A DNA stretch of 64,000 nucleotides from CF-46 sp963760735 (GTDB taxonomy: Bacteria > Chloroflexota > Limnocylindria > Limnocylindrales > CSP1-4). This document shows positions 26,417 through 34,633 of the stretch, one piece after another. Position 1 is the stretch's first letter, and every line of letters starts with the position of its first letter. The position numbers and the translations under genes are program-made. Below the pieces are notes generated by a model. The model was not told the DNA's origin, made no database searches, and saw nothing but the letters and a program-made list of their open reading frames with translations. The stretch covers positions 496,001 through 560,000 of the forward strand of contig CAVXEB010000007.1 of assembly GCA_963760735.1 (NCBI GenBank), read 5' to 3'.

Positions 26417-27943
26417 ATGGACTGGTACGGATCGAAGCGCGCGATCGTGGCCCGGCTCGACGGGCTCGTCGGTCGACTGGCCCGAGCCGGGGTGGCGCCG
26501 GATGCGGTCACCCTGGCGGCCGTTCCGGTCGCCGTCGTGGGCGGGGTCGTCCTGCTCGCCTCGCCGGCCGTCCCGCCGCTGCTCCTGCTCGTTCCGCTGT
26601 TCGTCGCCGTCCGGCTGATCCTCAACCTCGTCGACGGGGCGCTGGCCCGGTGGACGGGCCGGACCCACCCGCGGGGCGAGCTCTTCAACGAGCTCGGCGA
26701 CCGCCTCGCCGACATCGCGTTCCTCGCTCCGGTGGCGTTCCTGCCCGGCGCCCAGCGCGAGACGGTCCTGCTCGGCGTGACCGGCGCCGTCCTCGCGTCG
26801 TTCGTCGGCGTGACCGCTCGAGCGGCGGGCGCGCCACGGCTCTACGGCGGCGTCCTCTCGAAGCCCGGCCGGATGGTCCTCCTGGCCGGCTTCGCCGTCG
26901 GGGCCTTCGTCCTGGGACCGTCGGCCTGGGGTCCGTTCGGGCCCATCCTCCTCGCAGGGACCATCCTCACCGTCGTCGAACGCAGCAACGGCGCGATCCG
27001 GCAGTCTGCCGTGACCCCGTTCCCGTACACGATCGTCGTCCTCGCGATCGCCGCGGTGCTCGGTCTCGTGGCCGCCGGCATCGCGGCCCTTGTCCGTCGC
27101 GGCCGCGATGCGGGTGGAGGGACCGCGTCCGGGACCGTCGTCGCGCGGGCCCTGAGCTACGCTGGTCTCGCGGCGGTGCTCGGGGTCGCCGCGTGGACCG
27201 GGGTGGCGGGTATCGCCGTGCTGGCGGCGGCCATCGGTGCGGTGGGCCTCCTCGAGTGGAGCGTCCTCGCCGATCTGCCGAGTCACCATCGGGTCGCGCT
27301 CCAGGTCACCAACCTCGCGATCGTCGTGCTCGTCGCGACGCTCGGTGCGGGCGCGGCCGTCTTCATCGTCGGTGGAGCGACGCTCGCCGGGATGCTGTGG
27401 CCCGTGATCCGCGCCGATCCACTCCGGGCGATGCGCGACCTCGGCTTCGCGGCGATCGGGACGATCCTCCTGCCCGGCATGCTTGCGCACGGGATCGGCC
27501 TCGTCGTGGAGCGCGGCGCGCTCGGCTCGGCGACGTTCGTCGCCCTGGCCGTCGCCGTCGCCGCCGCCGACGTCTGCGCCTTCCTCGTCGGACGACGCTT
27601 CGGGCGGACTCCGCTCGCGCCCCGGCTGTCCCCGGCAAAGACCCGTGCCGGCGCCGTCGGCAGCCTGCTCGGCGCCGCCATCGGGATTGCCCTGTTCGCC
27701 CCCGTCCTGATCGGTGGCTTCGGTGCGGGCTTCACGGCGGCCCTCGTCCCGATCGTCGCCGTCGGCGCGATCTGGGGCGACCTGTTCGAATCGGCCGCGA
27801 AGCGCGAGGCCGGGCAGAAGGACGCGGGCGGGTGGCTACCGGGCTTCGGCGGCATCCTCGATCGAGTCGACTCGCTGCTGATCACGCTGCCGCTCACCTA
27901 CTGGGCGCTGCGGTTCCTCGACCTGGGCGGAGCGCCGGGATGA
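26417..27943 (+). CDS. Fusion of CDP-alcohol phosphatidyltransferase (YnbA-like) and CDP-diglyceride synthase (YnbB/CdsA-like)
   Basis: ATG 26417 follows a GAGGGG box and yields a 508-residue, roughly 13-helix membrane protein with two enzymes. The first half (about 1-215) carries the CDP-alcohol phosphotransferase signature in NLVDGALARWTGR and GELFNELGDRLAD (about 73-99). Asp 1 and Asp 3 of the usual D..DG..AR..G...D...D are Asn, as I recall for E. coli YnbA. The second half (about 235-508) is CdsA-like, with AAADVCAFLVGRRFG (about 379), SPAKTRAG and the signature KREAGQKDAGGWLPGFGGILDRVDS (in pieces about 464-488; the usual HGG reads FGG). One chain could make CDP-diacylglycerol and then swap CMP for an alcohol. 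It overlaps the acyltransferase gene by ATGA. Confidence 0.88.
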   Translation: MDWYGSKRAIVARLDGLVGRLARAGVAPDAVTLAAVPVAVVGGVVLLASPAVPPLLLLVPLFVAVRLILNLVDGALARWTGRTHPRGELFNELGDRLADIAFLAPVAFLPGAQRETVLLGVTGAVLASFVGVTARAAGAPRLYGGVLSKPGRMVLLAGFAVGAFVLGPSAWGPFGPILLAGTILTVVERSNGAIRQSAVTPFPYTIVVLAIAAVLGLVAAGIAALVRRGRDAGGGTASGTVVARALSYAGLAAVLGVAAWTGVAGIAVLAAAIGAVGLLEWSVLADLPSHHRVALQVTNLAIVVLVATLGAGAAVFIVGGATLAGMLWPVIRADPLRAMRDLGFAAIGTILLPGMLAHGIGLVVERGALGSATFVALAVAVAAADVCAFLVGRRFGRTPLAPRLSPAKTRAGAVGSLLGAAIGIALFAPVLIGGFGAGFTAALVPIVAVGAIWGDLFESAAKREAGQKDAGGWLPGFGGILDRVDSLLITLPLTYWALRFLDLGGAPG

Positions 27944-28572
27944 CCTGGCAGTTCTCGACGCCGGCGGTCGTCGCGCGCGAGACGACGGCGCAGCTCGTCG
28001 GGCCGTTCGTCGCCGCGCTGGTCGGCGGACCGAGGGTGGTCGGCCAGGACCGCCTGGCCGCGCTCGACGGGCCGTTCCTGATCTGCCCGAACCACAGCAG
28101 CCATCTCGATGTCTCGACGCTCCGGCTGGCCCTCGGCCGGCAGCACCGTCGCCGGCTGGCGGCGGCCGCGGCGGAGGACTACTTCTTCGTCGGCCACCGA
28201 TTCCGGTCGTTCCTCGCTGCCTGGCTCGGTGGCTTCGCCTTCCGCCGGCGCGGCGCGAACCCCGGGTCCGTCTCGGAGATCGAGCGACTCCTCGCGTCCG
28301 GCTGGAGCGTCCTGATCTTCCCGGAGGGGACGCGGAGCCGTGACGGCGAGATGTCGCCGTTCAAACCGGGCATCGGGCTCGTCGCGACGCGAACGGGCCG
28401 GCCGGTCGTCCCGGTCCGGATGGTCGGCCTCCACGCCGTCCTGGCTCCCGGCAACCGGCTCCCGAGACGCGGCCACGTCGAGGTCCGGTTCGGCGAGCCG
28501 CTCCGGGCCCGGGCCGGGGAGGACGCCCGGGCCTTCACCGCGCGCCTCGAAGCCGCCGTCCGCTCCCTCTGA
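27940..28572 (+). CDS. PlsC-type 1-acylglycerol-3-phosphate acyltransferase
   Basis: The 210-residue protein starts at ATG 27940 inside the fusion gene's stop (ATGA). It has the acyltransferase block I NHSSHLD (HX4D, about 51-57), block II-like GGFAFRRRG (about 96), block III FPEGTRSRDGE (about 127) and block IV PVVPVRMVG (about 151). The reaction is acyl transfer to lysophosphatidic acid to make phosphatidic acid, the substrate of the CdsA-like half just upstream. The arrangement gives PA formation, CDP-activation and headgroup transfer in one cassette. Confidence 0.92.
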   Translation: MTWQFSTPAVVARETTAQLVGPFVAALVGGPRVVGQDRLAALDGPFLICPNHSSHLDVSTLRLALGRQHRRRLAAAAAEDYFFVGHRFRSFLAAWLGGFAFRRRGANPGSVSEIERLLASGWSVLIFPEGTRSRDGEMSPFKPGIGLVATRTGRPVVPVRMVGLHAVLAPGNRLPRRGHVEVRFGEPLRARAGEDARAFTARLEAAVRSL

Positions 28573-28577
28573 CCGCG

Positions 28578-29177
28578 GTGTCCACGCTGGAGCCGTTCGC
28601 GGCGGTCGCGGAGTCGCCGTGGATCCTCGTCGTCCTCGTCGCGTGGGGCGTCGGCGAGGCGCTGGTCCTGCCGGTCGTCCCGGACGTCCTGATCGGGATC
28701 CTCGCCATGGCGGCACCGGAGCGCGCCCCGGTGCTCCTGGCGGCGGCGATCCTCGGGGGCGTCCTCGGCGCCCTCGCCGCGTGGCGGATGGACACCGCGC
28801 ATCCCGCCACCGGCGATCGAATCCTTGCCCTCCAGCCCGGTCTCGGCCGGCGTGGCCTGGACGCGGCGGAACGTCGTCTGCGGGAGCGAGGGCTGGTGGC
28901 CGGGTTCGTCCAGATCGGACCCGGGCTGCCGCTCAAGGCCTACCTCCACGCCCTGGCGGCCGTGTCACCGCGGCAGCCGGATCGAACGGTCGCCGGCCTC
29001 GCCCTCGTCAACCGTCTGACTCGCCTCGGCCCGGTCACGTTGGTATTCGCCGCCCTCCACCCGATCGTCGTGTCGAGCGGCTGGTCCGCCGCGATGCTGG
29101 CCGTGGTCTACGCCACGGGCTGGATCGTGTTCTACGCGGCCTACTGGACGGCACGCGACCCGCGCCGGACCGGCTGA
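28578..29177 (+). CDS. Small membrane protein, YqaA/DedA-like
   Basis: The 199-residue protein starts at GTG 28578, 5 nt after the acyltransferase stop, so it belongs to the lipid cassette. Hydrophobic helices are at about 15-35, 45-66, 125-158 and 162-192. A polar loop has RRLRERGLVAGFVQIGPGLPLKAYL (in pieces about 101-125), resembling the R..F....P..K re-entrant region of VTT/DedA-type scramblases and YqaA proteins. If so, it would move lipids or lipid carriers across the membrane. Family assignment is tentative. Confidence 0.6.
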   Translation: MSTLEPFAAVAESPWILVVLVAWGVGEALVLPVVPDVLIGILAMAAPERAPVLLAAAILGGVLGALAAWRMDTAHPATGDRILALQPGLGRRGLDAAERRLRERGLVAGFVQIGPGLPLKAYLHALAAVSPRQPDRTVAGLALVNRLTRLGPVTLVFAALHPIVVSSGWSAAMLAVVYATGWIVFYAAYWTARDPRRTG

Positions 29178-29201
29178 TCCGTGACGCCCCGATACGACAA
29201 A

Positions 29202-29223
29202 GCCGCCGGACGATGCCGGCGGC
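29202..29223 (-). terminator. Hairpin terminator between the lipid cassette and erpA-like gene
   Basis: An 8-bp GC stem (GCCGCCGG and complement, 6-nt loop) is followed on the minus strand by TTTGTCG. It lies 39 nt after the stop of the iron-sulfur carrier gene and 25 nt after the convergent membrane-protein gene, so it may serve both strands. Confidence 0.65.
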
Positions 29224-29262
29224 CTGGATCGTGCGACCGAGCCCGCGTGGCTCGGCGAAGTG

Positions 29263-29643
29263 TCAGTGAGCGCAGGCGCGTGCGCTGCCCTCGTCATCGG
29301 CCGTCCGGAAGCTCGAGCCGCAGCCACAGGCCGCGACGGCATTCGGGTTGTTGACCGTGAAGCCCGCGCCCATCAGCGTGTCGACGTAGTCGATCTGGGA
29401 GCCCTTGAGGAGGTCGATCGAGGTGCCGTCGACGTAGACCTTGACGCCGTTCGCCTCGAGAACCTTGTCCTCGGCGGTGGGGGCGTCCTCGAGCATCATT
29501 CCGTAGCGGAAGCCCGAGCAGCCGCCGGAGTAGACATAGACGCGGAGCCCGATCGACGGATTCGTCTCCTCGGCCGTCAGCTCTCGCAACTTCGAGGCGG
29601 CGGCATCGGTCAGGCTGACGACGGTCGGCTGGGCTTCGAGCAT
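29263..29643 (-). CDS. A-type iron-sulfur cluster carrier (ErpA/IscA/HesB family)
   Basis: The frame is open upstream, but the A-type carrier fold begins at ATG 29643 (MLEAQPTVVSLTDAAASKL), with GGAGG about 10-14 nt before it. The 126-residue product has the three cluster-binding cysteines: one in YSGGCSGFRYG (about 42) and two in ACGCGSSF (about 108-110). The family receives or delivers Fe-S clusters to apo-proteins, which here would include the Rieske protein. A sigma-70-type promoter lies about 70 nt upstream. Confidence 0.92.
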   Translation of the reverse strand: MLEAQPTVVSLTDAAASKLRELTAEETNPSIGLRVYVYSGGCSGFRYGMMLEDAPTAEDKVLEANGVKVYVDGTSIDLLKGSQIDYVDTLMGAGFTVNNPNAVAACGCGSSFRTADDEGSARACAH

Positions 29644-29710
29644 CTGGGTAAGTCCTCCGGGCGGGTACGGCACGATCGTCGCTGGACGCGCGCGGCGCGT
29701 CGATGGGCCA

Positions 29711-29739
29711 ATCGTACGCACGGCAACGAGTTTCGACAA
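29711..29739 (-). promoter_or_regulatory. Promoter of the A-type carrier gene
   Basis: On the minus strand TTGTCG (29739-29734), 17 nt, then TACGAT (29716-29711). This leaves a leader of about 60 nt before ATG 29643 and its GGAGG box. The rest of the 248-bp gap (29740-29891) shows no gene, tRNA or other signal. Confidence 0.55.
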
Positions 29740-29891
29740 GCGTTCTGTCGGAACTCCGACACCCTCATCCCGGGCCGATCCGCGATGCGGATCAATGTGG
29801 CAGTCGGCGCTCGTTGTCAGGTGCCGCTGGAGCAGGTGCTGAGCGTGCACGAAGCGGCTCTGATCCGGGACTCGAATGACACCGAAGTCGG

Positions 29892-31121
29892 CTAGCCGTC
29901 GATCCGCTCGATGACCGTCGCGATCCCCTGCCCCACCCCGATGCACATCGTCGCCAGGCCCCACCGGCCGCCGGTCCTGCGCAGCTCGTGGCTGAGCATC
30001 GTGATCAGGCGCGCGCCGCTCATCCCGAGCGGATGGCCGAGCGCGATCGCCCCGCCGTTCACGTTGACCTTGTCCGGGTCCAGGCCGAGCTCGTCGATGC
30101 AGACGAGCGATTGCGAGGCGAAGGCCTCGTTGAGCTCCACGAGATCGAGGTCGTCCACACCGATCCCGGCCCGTTCGAGCGCCTTCCGGGTGGCCGGCAC
30201 CGGGCCGTAGCCCATGATCGCCGGGTCGACGCCGGCGACGGCGGTCGAGACGATCCTGGTCATCGGCCGGAGACCGAGCTCGCGCGCCTTCTCGGCCTCG
30301 ACGAGGAGCACCGCCGACGCTCCGTCGTTGATCCCGGAGCTGTTGCCCGCGGTGACGGTGCCGCCGTCGCGGAACGCCGGCCGGAGCCGGGCAAGCGCCT
30401 CGGCCGAGGTGTCCGCCCGCGGGTGCTCGTCGCGGTCGACGACGACCGGATCGCCGTTCTTCGTCGGGACGGAGATCGCCACGATCTGGTCGTCGAACCG
30501 GCCGCTCTCGATCGCCGCGACGGCCTTCTGTTGGGAGGCGAGGGCGAAGGCGTCCTGTCGCTCCCGCTCGACGGACCAGCGCTCGGCCACGTTCTCGGCG
30601 GTCTCGCCCATCGAGTACGGGTAGTGCATGGCCGCCAAGGCCGGGTTGAGGAACCGCCAGCCGAGCGTCGTGTCCTCGAGCTCGCGGGGGCCGCGGTCCC
30701 ACGCCGCCGACGGCTTGGCCATGGCGTACGGCGCCCGGGTCATCGACTCGACGCCGCCGCCGATGAACACGTCCCCGTCGCCCACTGCGATGGCGTGCCC
30801 GGCCGAGTTGACGGCCTGGAGCCCCGAGCCGCAGAGACGGTTCACGGTCAGCCCACCGACCTCCACGGGCAGCCCGGCGAGGAGCAGGGCCATCCGCGCG
30901 ACGTCCCGGTTGTCCTCGCCGGCCTGGTTCGCGCAGCCGAGGATCACGTCCTCGATGAGCGTCGGGTCGATCCCGGACCGTTCGACGACCGCCCGGATCG
31001 CGGCCGCCGCGAGGTCGTCGGGGCGGACCGCGGCCAGGGCCCCGCCGTAGCGGCCGATGGGTGTCCGGACGGCCGCGACGACCCAGGCCTCGCGGAGAGG
31101 CCGATGGAGATCTCGTGTCAC
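29892..31121 (-). CDS. Acetyl-CoA acyltransferase (thiolase; beta-ketoadipyl-CoA thiolase type)
   Basis: The 409-residue thiolase starts at GTG 31121. The nucleophilic cysteine is in NRLCGSGLQAV (Cys about 95), the catalytic pair in GGAIALGHPLGMSGAR (His about 362) and CIGVGQG (Cys about 393). Length and sequence style match PcaF/PaaJ enzymes, which cleave 3-oxoadipyl-CoA to succinyl-CoA and acetyl-CoA, the last step of phenylacetate catabolism, but general acetyl-CoA acetyltransferases look alike. The paaA-D/paaH operon lies 0.8 kb upstream on the same strand, separated by a lipoprotein gene. TACAAT stands 6 nt before the start codon. Confidence 0.92.
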   Translation of the reverse strand: MTRDLHRPLREAWVVAAVRTPIGRYGGALAAVRPDDLAAAAIRAVVERSGIDPTLIEDVILGCANQAGEDNRDVARMALLLAGLPVEVGGLTVNRLCGSGLQAVNSAGHAIAVGDGDVFIGGGVESMTRAPYAMAKPSAAWDRGPRELEDTTLGWRFLNPALAAMHYPYSMGETAENVAERWSVERERQDAFALASQQKAVAAIESGRFDDQIVAISVPTKNGDPVVVDRDEHPRADTSAEALARLRPAFRDGGTVTAGNSSGINDGASAVLLVEAEKARELGLRPMTRIVSTAVAGVDPAIMGYGPVPATRKALERAGIGVDDLDLVELNEAFASQSLVCIDELGLDPDKVNVNGGAIALGHPLGMSGARLITMLSHELRRTGGRWGLATMCIGVGQGIATVIERIDG

Positions 31122-31127
31122 CGCCCG

Positions 31128-31133
31128 ATTGTA
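31128..31133 (-). promoter_or_regulatory. -10 box TACAAT 6 nt before the thiolase GTG
   Basis: TACAAT on the minus strand ends 6 nt before GTG 31121 and no ribosome-binding site fits between. The same hexamer and spacing precede fumC. No good -35 is visible. A leaderless message is suggested. Confidence 0.6.
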
Positions 31134-31184
31134 TGGGGCGGCGCCGTCAGCTCCGTGGAGCGATGCCGACGCGCCGCCGCGAGG

Positions 31185-31847
31185 TCAAGGCATACTCTGC
31201 AGGATCGTCCCGGCGTCACTGTCGTTCTTGGCCGAGACGAAGATCACGGCGTCGCCATGAAAGTACACGTAGCTCGTCGAATCAGGCCCGACCGTGACAT
31301 AGACGTCCTTTCCGCCGACGTTCTTCTGGGTCGCCGTCTCGCCGGACTTGGCCGAGGCGGCGAGCATCGCGTTCTTGAGCAGGTTCGGGTCGACGTCCTT
31401 GATCCGGAGGATGCCCGCCGTGCAGTTGCTGTCGGGCCCGGCGGCGATGGCGAACGTCACGTCGTTCGCCGTCTTGCCGACGGCCTTGAGGGCGTCGAGG
31501 AACTCGGATTGACCCGACTCGGCAAACCGAGCCCCGCTCACGCTCGCCTTGGTCGTCTTCACGCCACAGATCGTGTCCGGCAGGAGCGCCTCGAGGCCTT
31601 TGTCATCGCTCGGCAGCGAGAAGCTTGGCTCGGCGCCGAGGGACGCGGCTGCGGCGTCGCTCGCGGCGGCGCTCGGCTCGGCGGCCGACGGTGCGGCCTC
31701 GGACGGGACAACCGCCGAGGCGGCCCCGGACGCCGCGGACGCGGGGCTGCTTGCGACCGGCTGCGGCGTCGCCGCTCCCGAGCACCCCCACAGCACGATG
31801 GACAGGGCGACGGCGGCGAACGCCGTGACGAGCGATCGACGAACCAT
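31185..31847 (-). CDS. Secreted lipoprotein of unknown function
   Basis: ATG 31847 is chosen for its GGGGAGAAA box and for the lipoprotein signal that follows (lipobox LWGC, Cys about 22). Residues 23-75 are a Ser/Ala/Pro linker. The folded part (about 76-220) has two cysteines (CGV about 95 and NCT about 143) that may pair, and a beta-rich end with YVTVGPDSTSYVYFHGDAVIFV. No family is recognised. It sits between paaH and the thiolase on the same strand but has no obvious catabolic role. Confidence 0.75.
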   Translation of the reverse strand: MVRRSLVTAFAAVALSIVLWGCSGAATPQPVASSPASAASGAASAVVPSEAAPSAAEPSAAASDAAAASLGAEPSFSLPSDDKGLEALLPDTICGVKTTKASVSGARFAESGQSEFLDALKAVGKTANDVTFAIAAGPDSNCTAGILRIKDVDPNLLKNAMLAASAKSGETATQKNVGGKDVYVTVGPDSTSYVYFHGDAVIFVSAKNDSDAGTILQSMP

Positions 31848-31912
31848 GGCTGTTTCTCCCCGAACGAACCGGTCGACAGAGTCCGGCGGGCACCGGACGG
31901 CACTGCGGGAGT

Positions 31913-33013
31913 CTAGCGGTCCTGTGTTTCCGCGCCGTCTGGCCTGCCGGCCCGTTCGCTTTCGAAGGAACCGGCGGGATGCGCGGCGCCAAGTCGAAGG
32001 GCGAGATCGACATCTGCCGCAGACGCGACCCCATCGTCGACCGCCAGCCGCGCCTCGAGGGCGACGGCCGCGAGGATCCGGGCGCGGATCACGGCGGCCG
32101 GCGGACCGCTCATTGCCCCCGCGAATTGGTCCGCCGGACCCACGGTCCGGCCGTCCTCGTATCGATAGAAGCCCTCGCGGGTCTTGCGGCCGAGGTGCCC
32201 GGCCGAGACGAGGTCCGCCTGGATCGGCGACGGTCGGAGACGCTCGGGCCGGCCGAGACCTTCCCAGATCGCCGTCGCGGCGGCCGTCGTGACGTCGATC
32301 CCGGTGAGGTCCATCAGCTCGAACGGTCCGAGGGGGTAGCCCGCCTCGCGGAGGGCCCCGTCGATGGCCTCGACGCCGGCGACGCCCTCCTCGAGGATCC
32401 GGAGCGCCTCGATCGTGAACGGCCGGTTGACCCGGTTGACGATGAACCCGGGCGCGTCCGCCGAGCGCACCGCTGTCCGGCCCCACGACTCGACGAGCCG
32501 CGTCGCCCGATCCACGACCCCGTGTTCCGTCAGGGATCCGGGCACGACCTCGACGAGACGCATCACCGGCGCCGGGTTGAAGAAGTGAAGCCCGAGGACG
32601 CGCTCTGGATGCTCGGTGACGGCGGCGATCGCGGCGATCGACAGCGAGCTCGTGTTCGTCGCGAGGATCGTCGCGGGATCGGCGACCGAGTCGAGCGTCC
32701 GGAAGATCGTCTGCTTCAGATCGAGGTCCTCGAGCGCCGCCTCGATCACGACGTCGGACTCGTCGCCGATCGCCTCGAGGATCTCGGTCGCGCGAAGGCG
32801 GGCGAGCCGCTCCGCGACCCAGTCGTCGATCGCCTCCGGCTCGACCTGCTTCGCGGCGCGCCTCGTCAGCCCGTCGCCGATCCGGTCGCGGCCGCGGACG
32901 AGGGCGGCCTCGTCGACGTCGTGGAGGACGACCTCGTGGCCGGCCTCGAGGGCGAGCTGGGCGATCCCGTTGCCCATGGCCCCCGCGCCCACGATACCGA
33001 TCACCTCGAGCAT
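31913..33013 (-). CDS. paaH: 3-hydroxyacyl-CoA (3-hydroxyadipyl-CoA) dehydrogenase
   Basis: The 366-residue enzyme starts at ATG 33013, overlapping the paaD stop by one base (TGATG). The NAD domain has GIVGAGAMGNGIAQLA (about 6-21) and the Asp of LHDVDEAAL (about 32). The catalytic region has ATNTSSLS (Ser about 118-122) and LGLHFFNPAPVMRLVEVV (His about 143), and the C-terminal domain has GFIVNRVNRPF and GPFELMDLTGIDV. Its operon position makes 3-hydroxyadipyl-CoA to 3-oxoadipyl-CoA the likely reaction. The final about 75 residues extend past the usual C-terminal domain and look partly disordered. Confidence 0.92.
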   Translation of the reverse strand: MLEVIGIVGAGAMGNGIAQLALEAGHEVVLHDVDEAALVRGRDRIGDGLTRRAAKQVEPEAIDDWVAERLARLRATEILEAIGDESDVVIEAALEDLDLKQTIFRTLDSVADPATILATNTSSLSIAAIAAVTEHPERVLGLHFFNPAPVMRLVEVVPGSLTEHGVVDRATRLVESWGRTAVRSADAPGFIVNRVNRPFTIEALRILEEGVAGVEAIDGALREAGYPLGPFELMDLTGIDVTTAAATAIWEGLGRPERLRPSPIQADLVSAGHLGRKTREGFYRYEDGRTVGPADQFAGAMSGPPAAVIRARILAAVALEARLAVDDGVASAADVDLALRLGAAHPAGSFESERAGRPDGAETQDR

Positions 33014-33474
33014 CAGACCGGCTTGAACGCCTCGAACGGATTCCGGCAGTCGCGACAGAAGAAGAGCGACCGACAGAGCGTGGGGCCGAAGAGGCCCTCC
33101 ATCGCCAACCGCGCGGACGCGCAGTACGGGCAGCGGACGTCCGCCGGATCGGACGGCGGGGCGATCCCGGCGGCCCGGAGGCCGGCCCGGCCCTGCGGCG
33201 TCAGCCGATCGGTCGTCCAGGGAACGGCGAACGTGAACGTGACGGTGACCGGCCTGCCGAGCGGCGCGAGGGCTTCCGTGGCGGTGGCCCGGATCACCTC
33301 GAGCGCCGGGCAGGCGACGAAGGTCGGCAGCAGCTCGACGCGGATGCAGCCGTCGGCGACCCGGATCTCGTGGACCAGGCCGAGGTCGACGATCGAGACG
33401 GTCGGGATCTCCGGGTCGTGAACCCGTGTGAGAACTGCCCGGACGTCCCCGATGGAGACCGGTGCCGCGATCAC
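33013..33474 (-). CDS. paaD: Phenylacetyl-CoA epoxidase maturation subunit
   Basis: The start is GTG 33474, which overlaps the paaC stop as GTGA; a second GTG one codon upstream is possible. The 153-residue protein has an N-terminal DUF59/MIP18 domain (about 1-90) with RVHDPEIPTVSIVDLGLV and the cysteine in TFVACPALE. A C-terminal zinc-ribbon-like part has CPYC and CRDC (about 111-146). PaaD is needed for iron-centre assembly or activity of the PaaAC epoxidase. Length and Cys pattern match the family. Confidence 0.92.
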   Translation of the reverse strand: MIAAPVSIGDVRAVLTRVHDPEIPTVSIVDLGLVHEIRVADGCIRVELLPTFVACPALEVIRATATEALAPLGRPVTVTFTFAVPWTTDRLTPQGRAGLRAAGIAPPSDPADVRCPYCASARLAMEGLFGPTLCRSLFFCRDCRNPFEAFKPV

Positions 33475-34283
33475 CACGTCGCTCCGGCCTCCGAGCGGCG
33501 GACCATCGTGAACTCGGCGTGGAGCGCCCGGAATGCCTCGGAATGGCGCGTCCGGGCGGTCAGGGGGTCGCGGGTCGGCGGCAGGGCGGCGAGGCCGAGT
33601 CGTGCCAGCGCGGCGTCGGCCTCGGCGCGCCACCGGCGCTCGATGTCGGCGAAGGACTCGGCAAGGATCCCATGCCGGACGAGTGCCGGCTCCCCGGGGA
33701 GCGGCGCGAGGACCGTCCCGGCGTCCGGAGCCAGGTCGTCGAGCGCCGCGACGAGGCGCCGGCGCGGCTCCCCGCCGGCATCGGCCAGCCGGTCGAGCCA
33801 CGCGTCGACGTGCATCCGGTGATAGCGCTCCTCGCGACGGAGCTTGGCGACGAGCTCCCGGAGCGGCGCGTACGCCGTGTCCGCGAGGGCCGTCAGACGC
33901 GCCGCGTCGGCCGACTCGTACAGCCAGCGCCGGGCGATCGTCGCCGCCCAGTCGCCGCGCGGGTGGTCCAGCAGCCGGGCGTGGAGATAGCCCTCCGGCG
34001 GCCGGTCGTAGGCGACGGCATCGGCATCGCGGCCGTCGGCGACGACGTCGACGAACAGCCCATACAGCGCCTGGGCGTGGCCGAGCTCGTCCTGCGCCAG
34101 CGAGCTGATCGCCACGTCCTCCTCGAGGATCGGCCCGATCCCGGTCCACTCGGAGTCGCTGAACCCGATGACGAACTCGTCGTCGGCCATCGACAGGAGG
34201 AGGAGGGCGAGCGCCCGCTCCCGGCCGTCGCCGGCGGCCGTGAAGTCCATCGCGATCCGGTCGGTCGCGGCGAAGTCGGTCAT
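33471..34283 (-). CDS. paaC: 1,2-phenylacetyl-CoA epoxidase, structural subunit
   Basis: The 270-residue protein starts at ATG 34283, overlapping paaB (ATGA). It has the PaaC-type four-helix ferritin-like fold: ALALLLLSMADDEFVIGFSDSEW (about 24-46), EEDVAISSLAQDELGHAQALY (in pieces about 54-74), RRWLYESADAARL (about 117) and REERYHRMHVDAWLDRL (about 147). PaaC pairs with catalytic PaaA in the epoxidase core. The end of the protein is slightly longer than the E. coli form. Confidence 0.93.
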   Translation of the reverse strand: MTDFAATDRIAMDFTAAGDGRERALALLLLSMADDEFVIGFSDSEWTGIGPILEEDVAISSLAQDELGHAQALYGLFVDVVADGRDADAVAYDRPPEGYLHARLLDHPRGDWAATIARRWLYESADAARLTALADTAYAPLRELVAKLRREERYHRMHVDAWLDRLADAGGEPRRRLVAALDDLAPDAGTVLAPLPGEPALVRHGILAESFADIERRWRAEADAALARLGLAALPPTRDPLTARTRHSEAFRALHAEFTMVRRSEAGATW

Positions 34284-34633
34284 CGGTCGCCCGCGTTCGC
34301 CTTCGGCTTCGCCTGCCCGCTCTGCTCCCGTGCGGCCGCAAGCTTGTCGCGCATCACGTAGCCACCGGGCTTCTTGAACGAGCGATCGAGCGGTGGCTGG
34401 AGGAGGTCGAGGTCGGCAAGATCGTGGATGTCCGCCCGCCGGACGACCCAGAGGTGGACGCTCTCCTGGCGCCGGCTGTACATCTCGCGGGCATAATGGA
34501 GTGCGAGCGTCGCATCGGGCGCCATGACGGACCCGCCGTGGCGCATCGGGTCGCCGTCCTTCTCCTGGCGGAAGACCTCCCAGGGCTCGAGGACTCCCGG
34601 CTCCTTCCCCGCCGCCGTCGACGACTCCGTCAC
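34280..34633 (-). CDS. paaB: 1,2-phenylacetyl-CoA epoxidase, bridging subunit
   Basis: GTG 34633 overlaps the paaA stop (GTGA), fixing the start inside a longer open frame. The 117-residue product matches PaaB: EPWEVFRQEKDGDPMRHGGS (about 16-35), APDATLALHYAREMYSRRQE (about 38-57), LWVVRRADIHDL. The tail (about 95-117) is Lys/Ala-rich and longer than usual. PaaB bridges epoxidase heterodimers in the PaaABC complex. Confidence 0.93.
   Translation of the reverse strand: MTESSTAAGKEPGVLEPWEVFRQEKDGDPMRHGGSVMAPDATLALHYAREMYSRRQESVHLWVVRRADIHDLADLDLLQPPLDRSFKKPGGYVMRDKLAAAREQSGQAKPKANAGDR

Noticed and set aside
29740..29891. Possible tRNA in the gap between the A-type carrier and thiolase genes
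   Set aside because: A TTCGAGT-like loop is present on the minus strand, but the flanking bases do not form a T-stem and no acceptor stem or anticodon arm can be folded.
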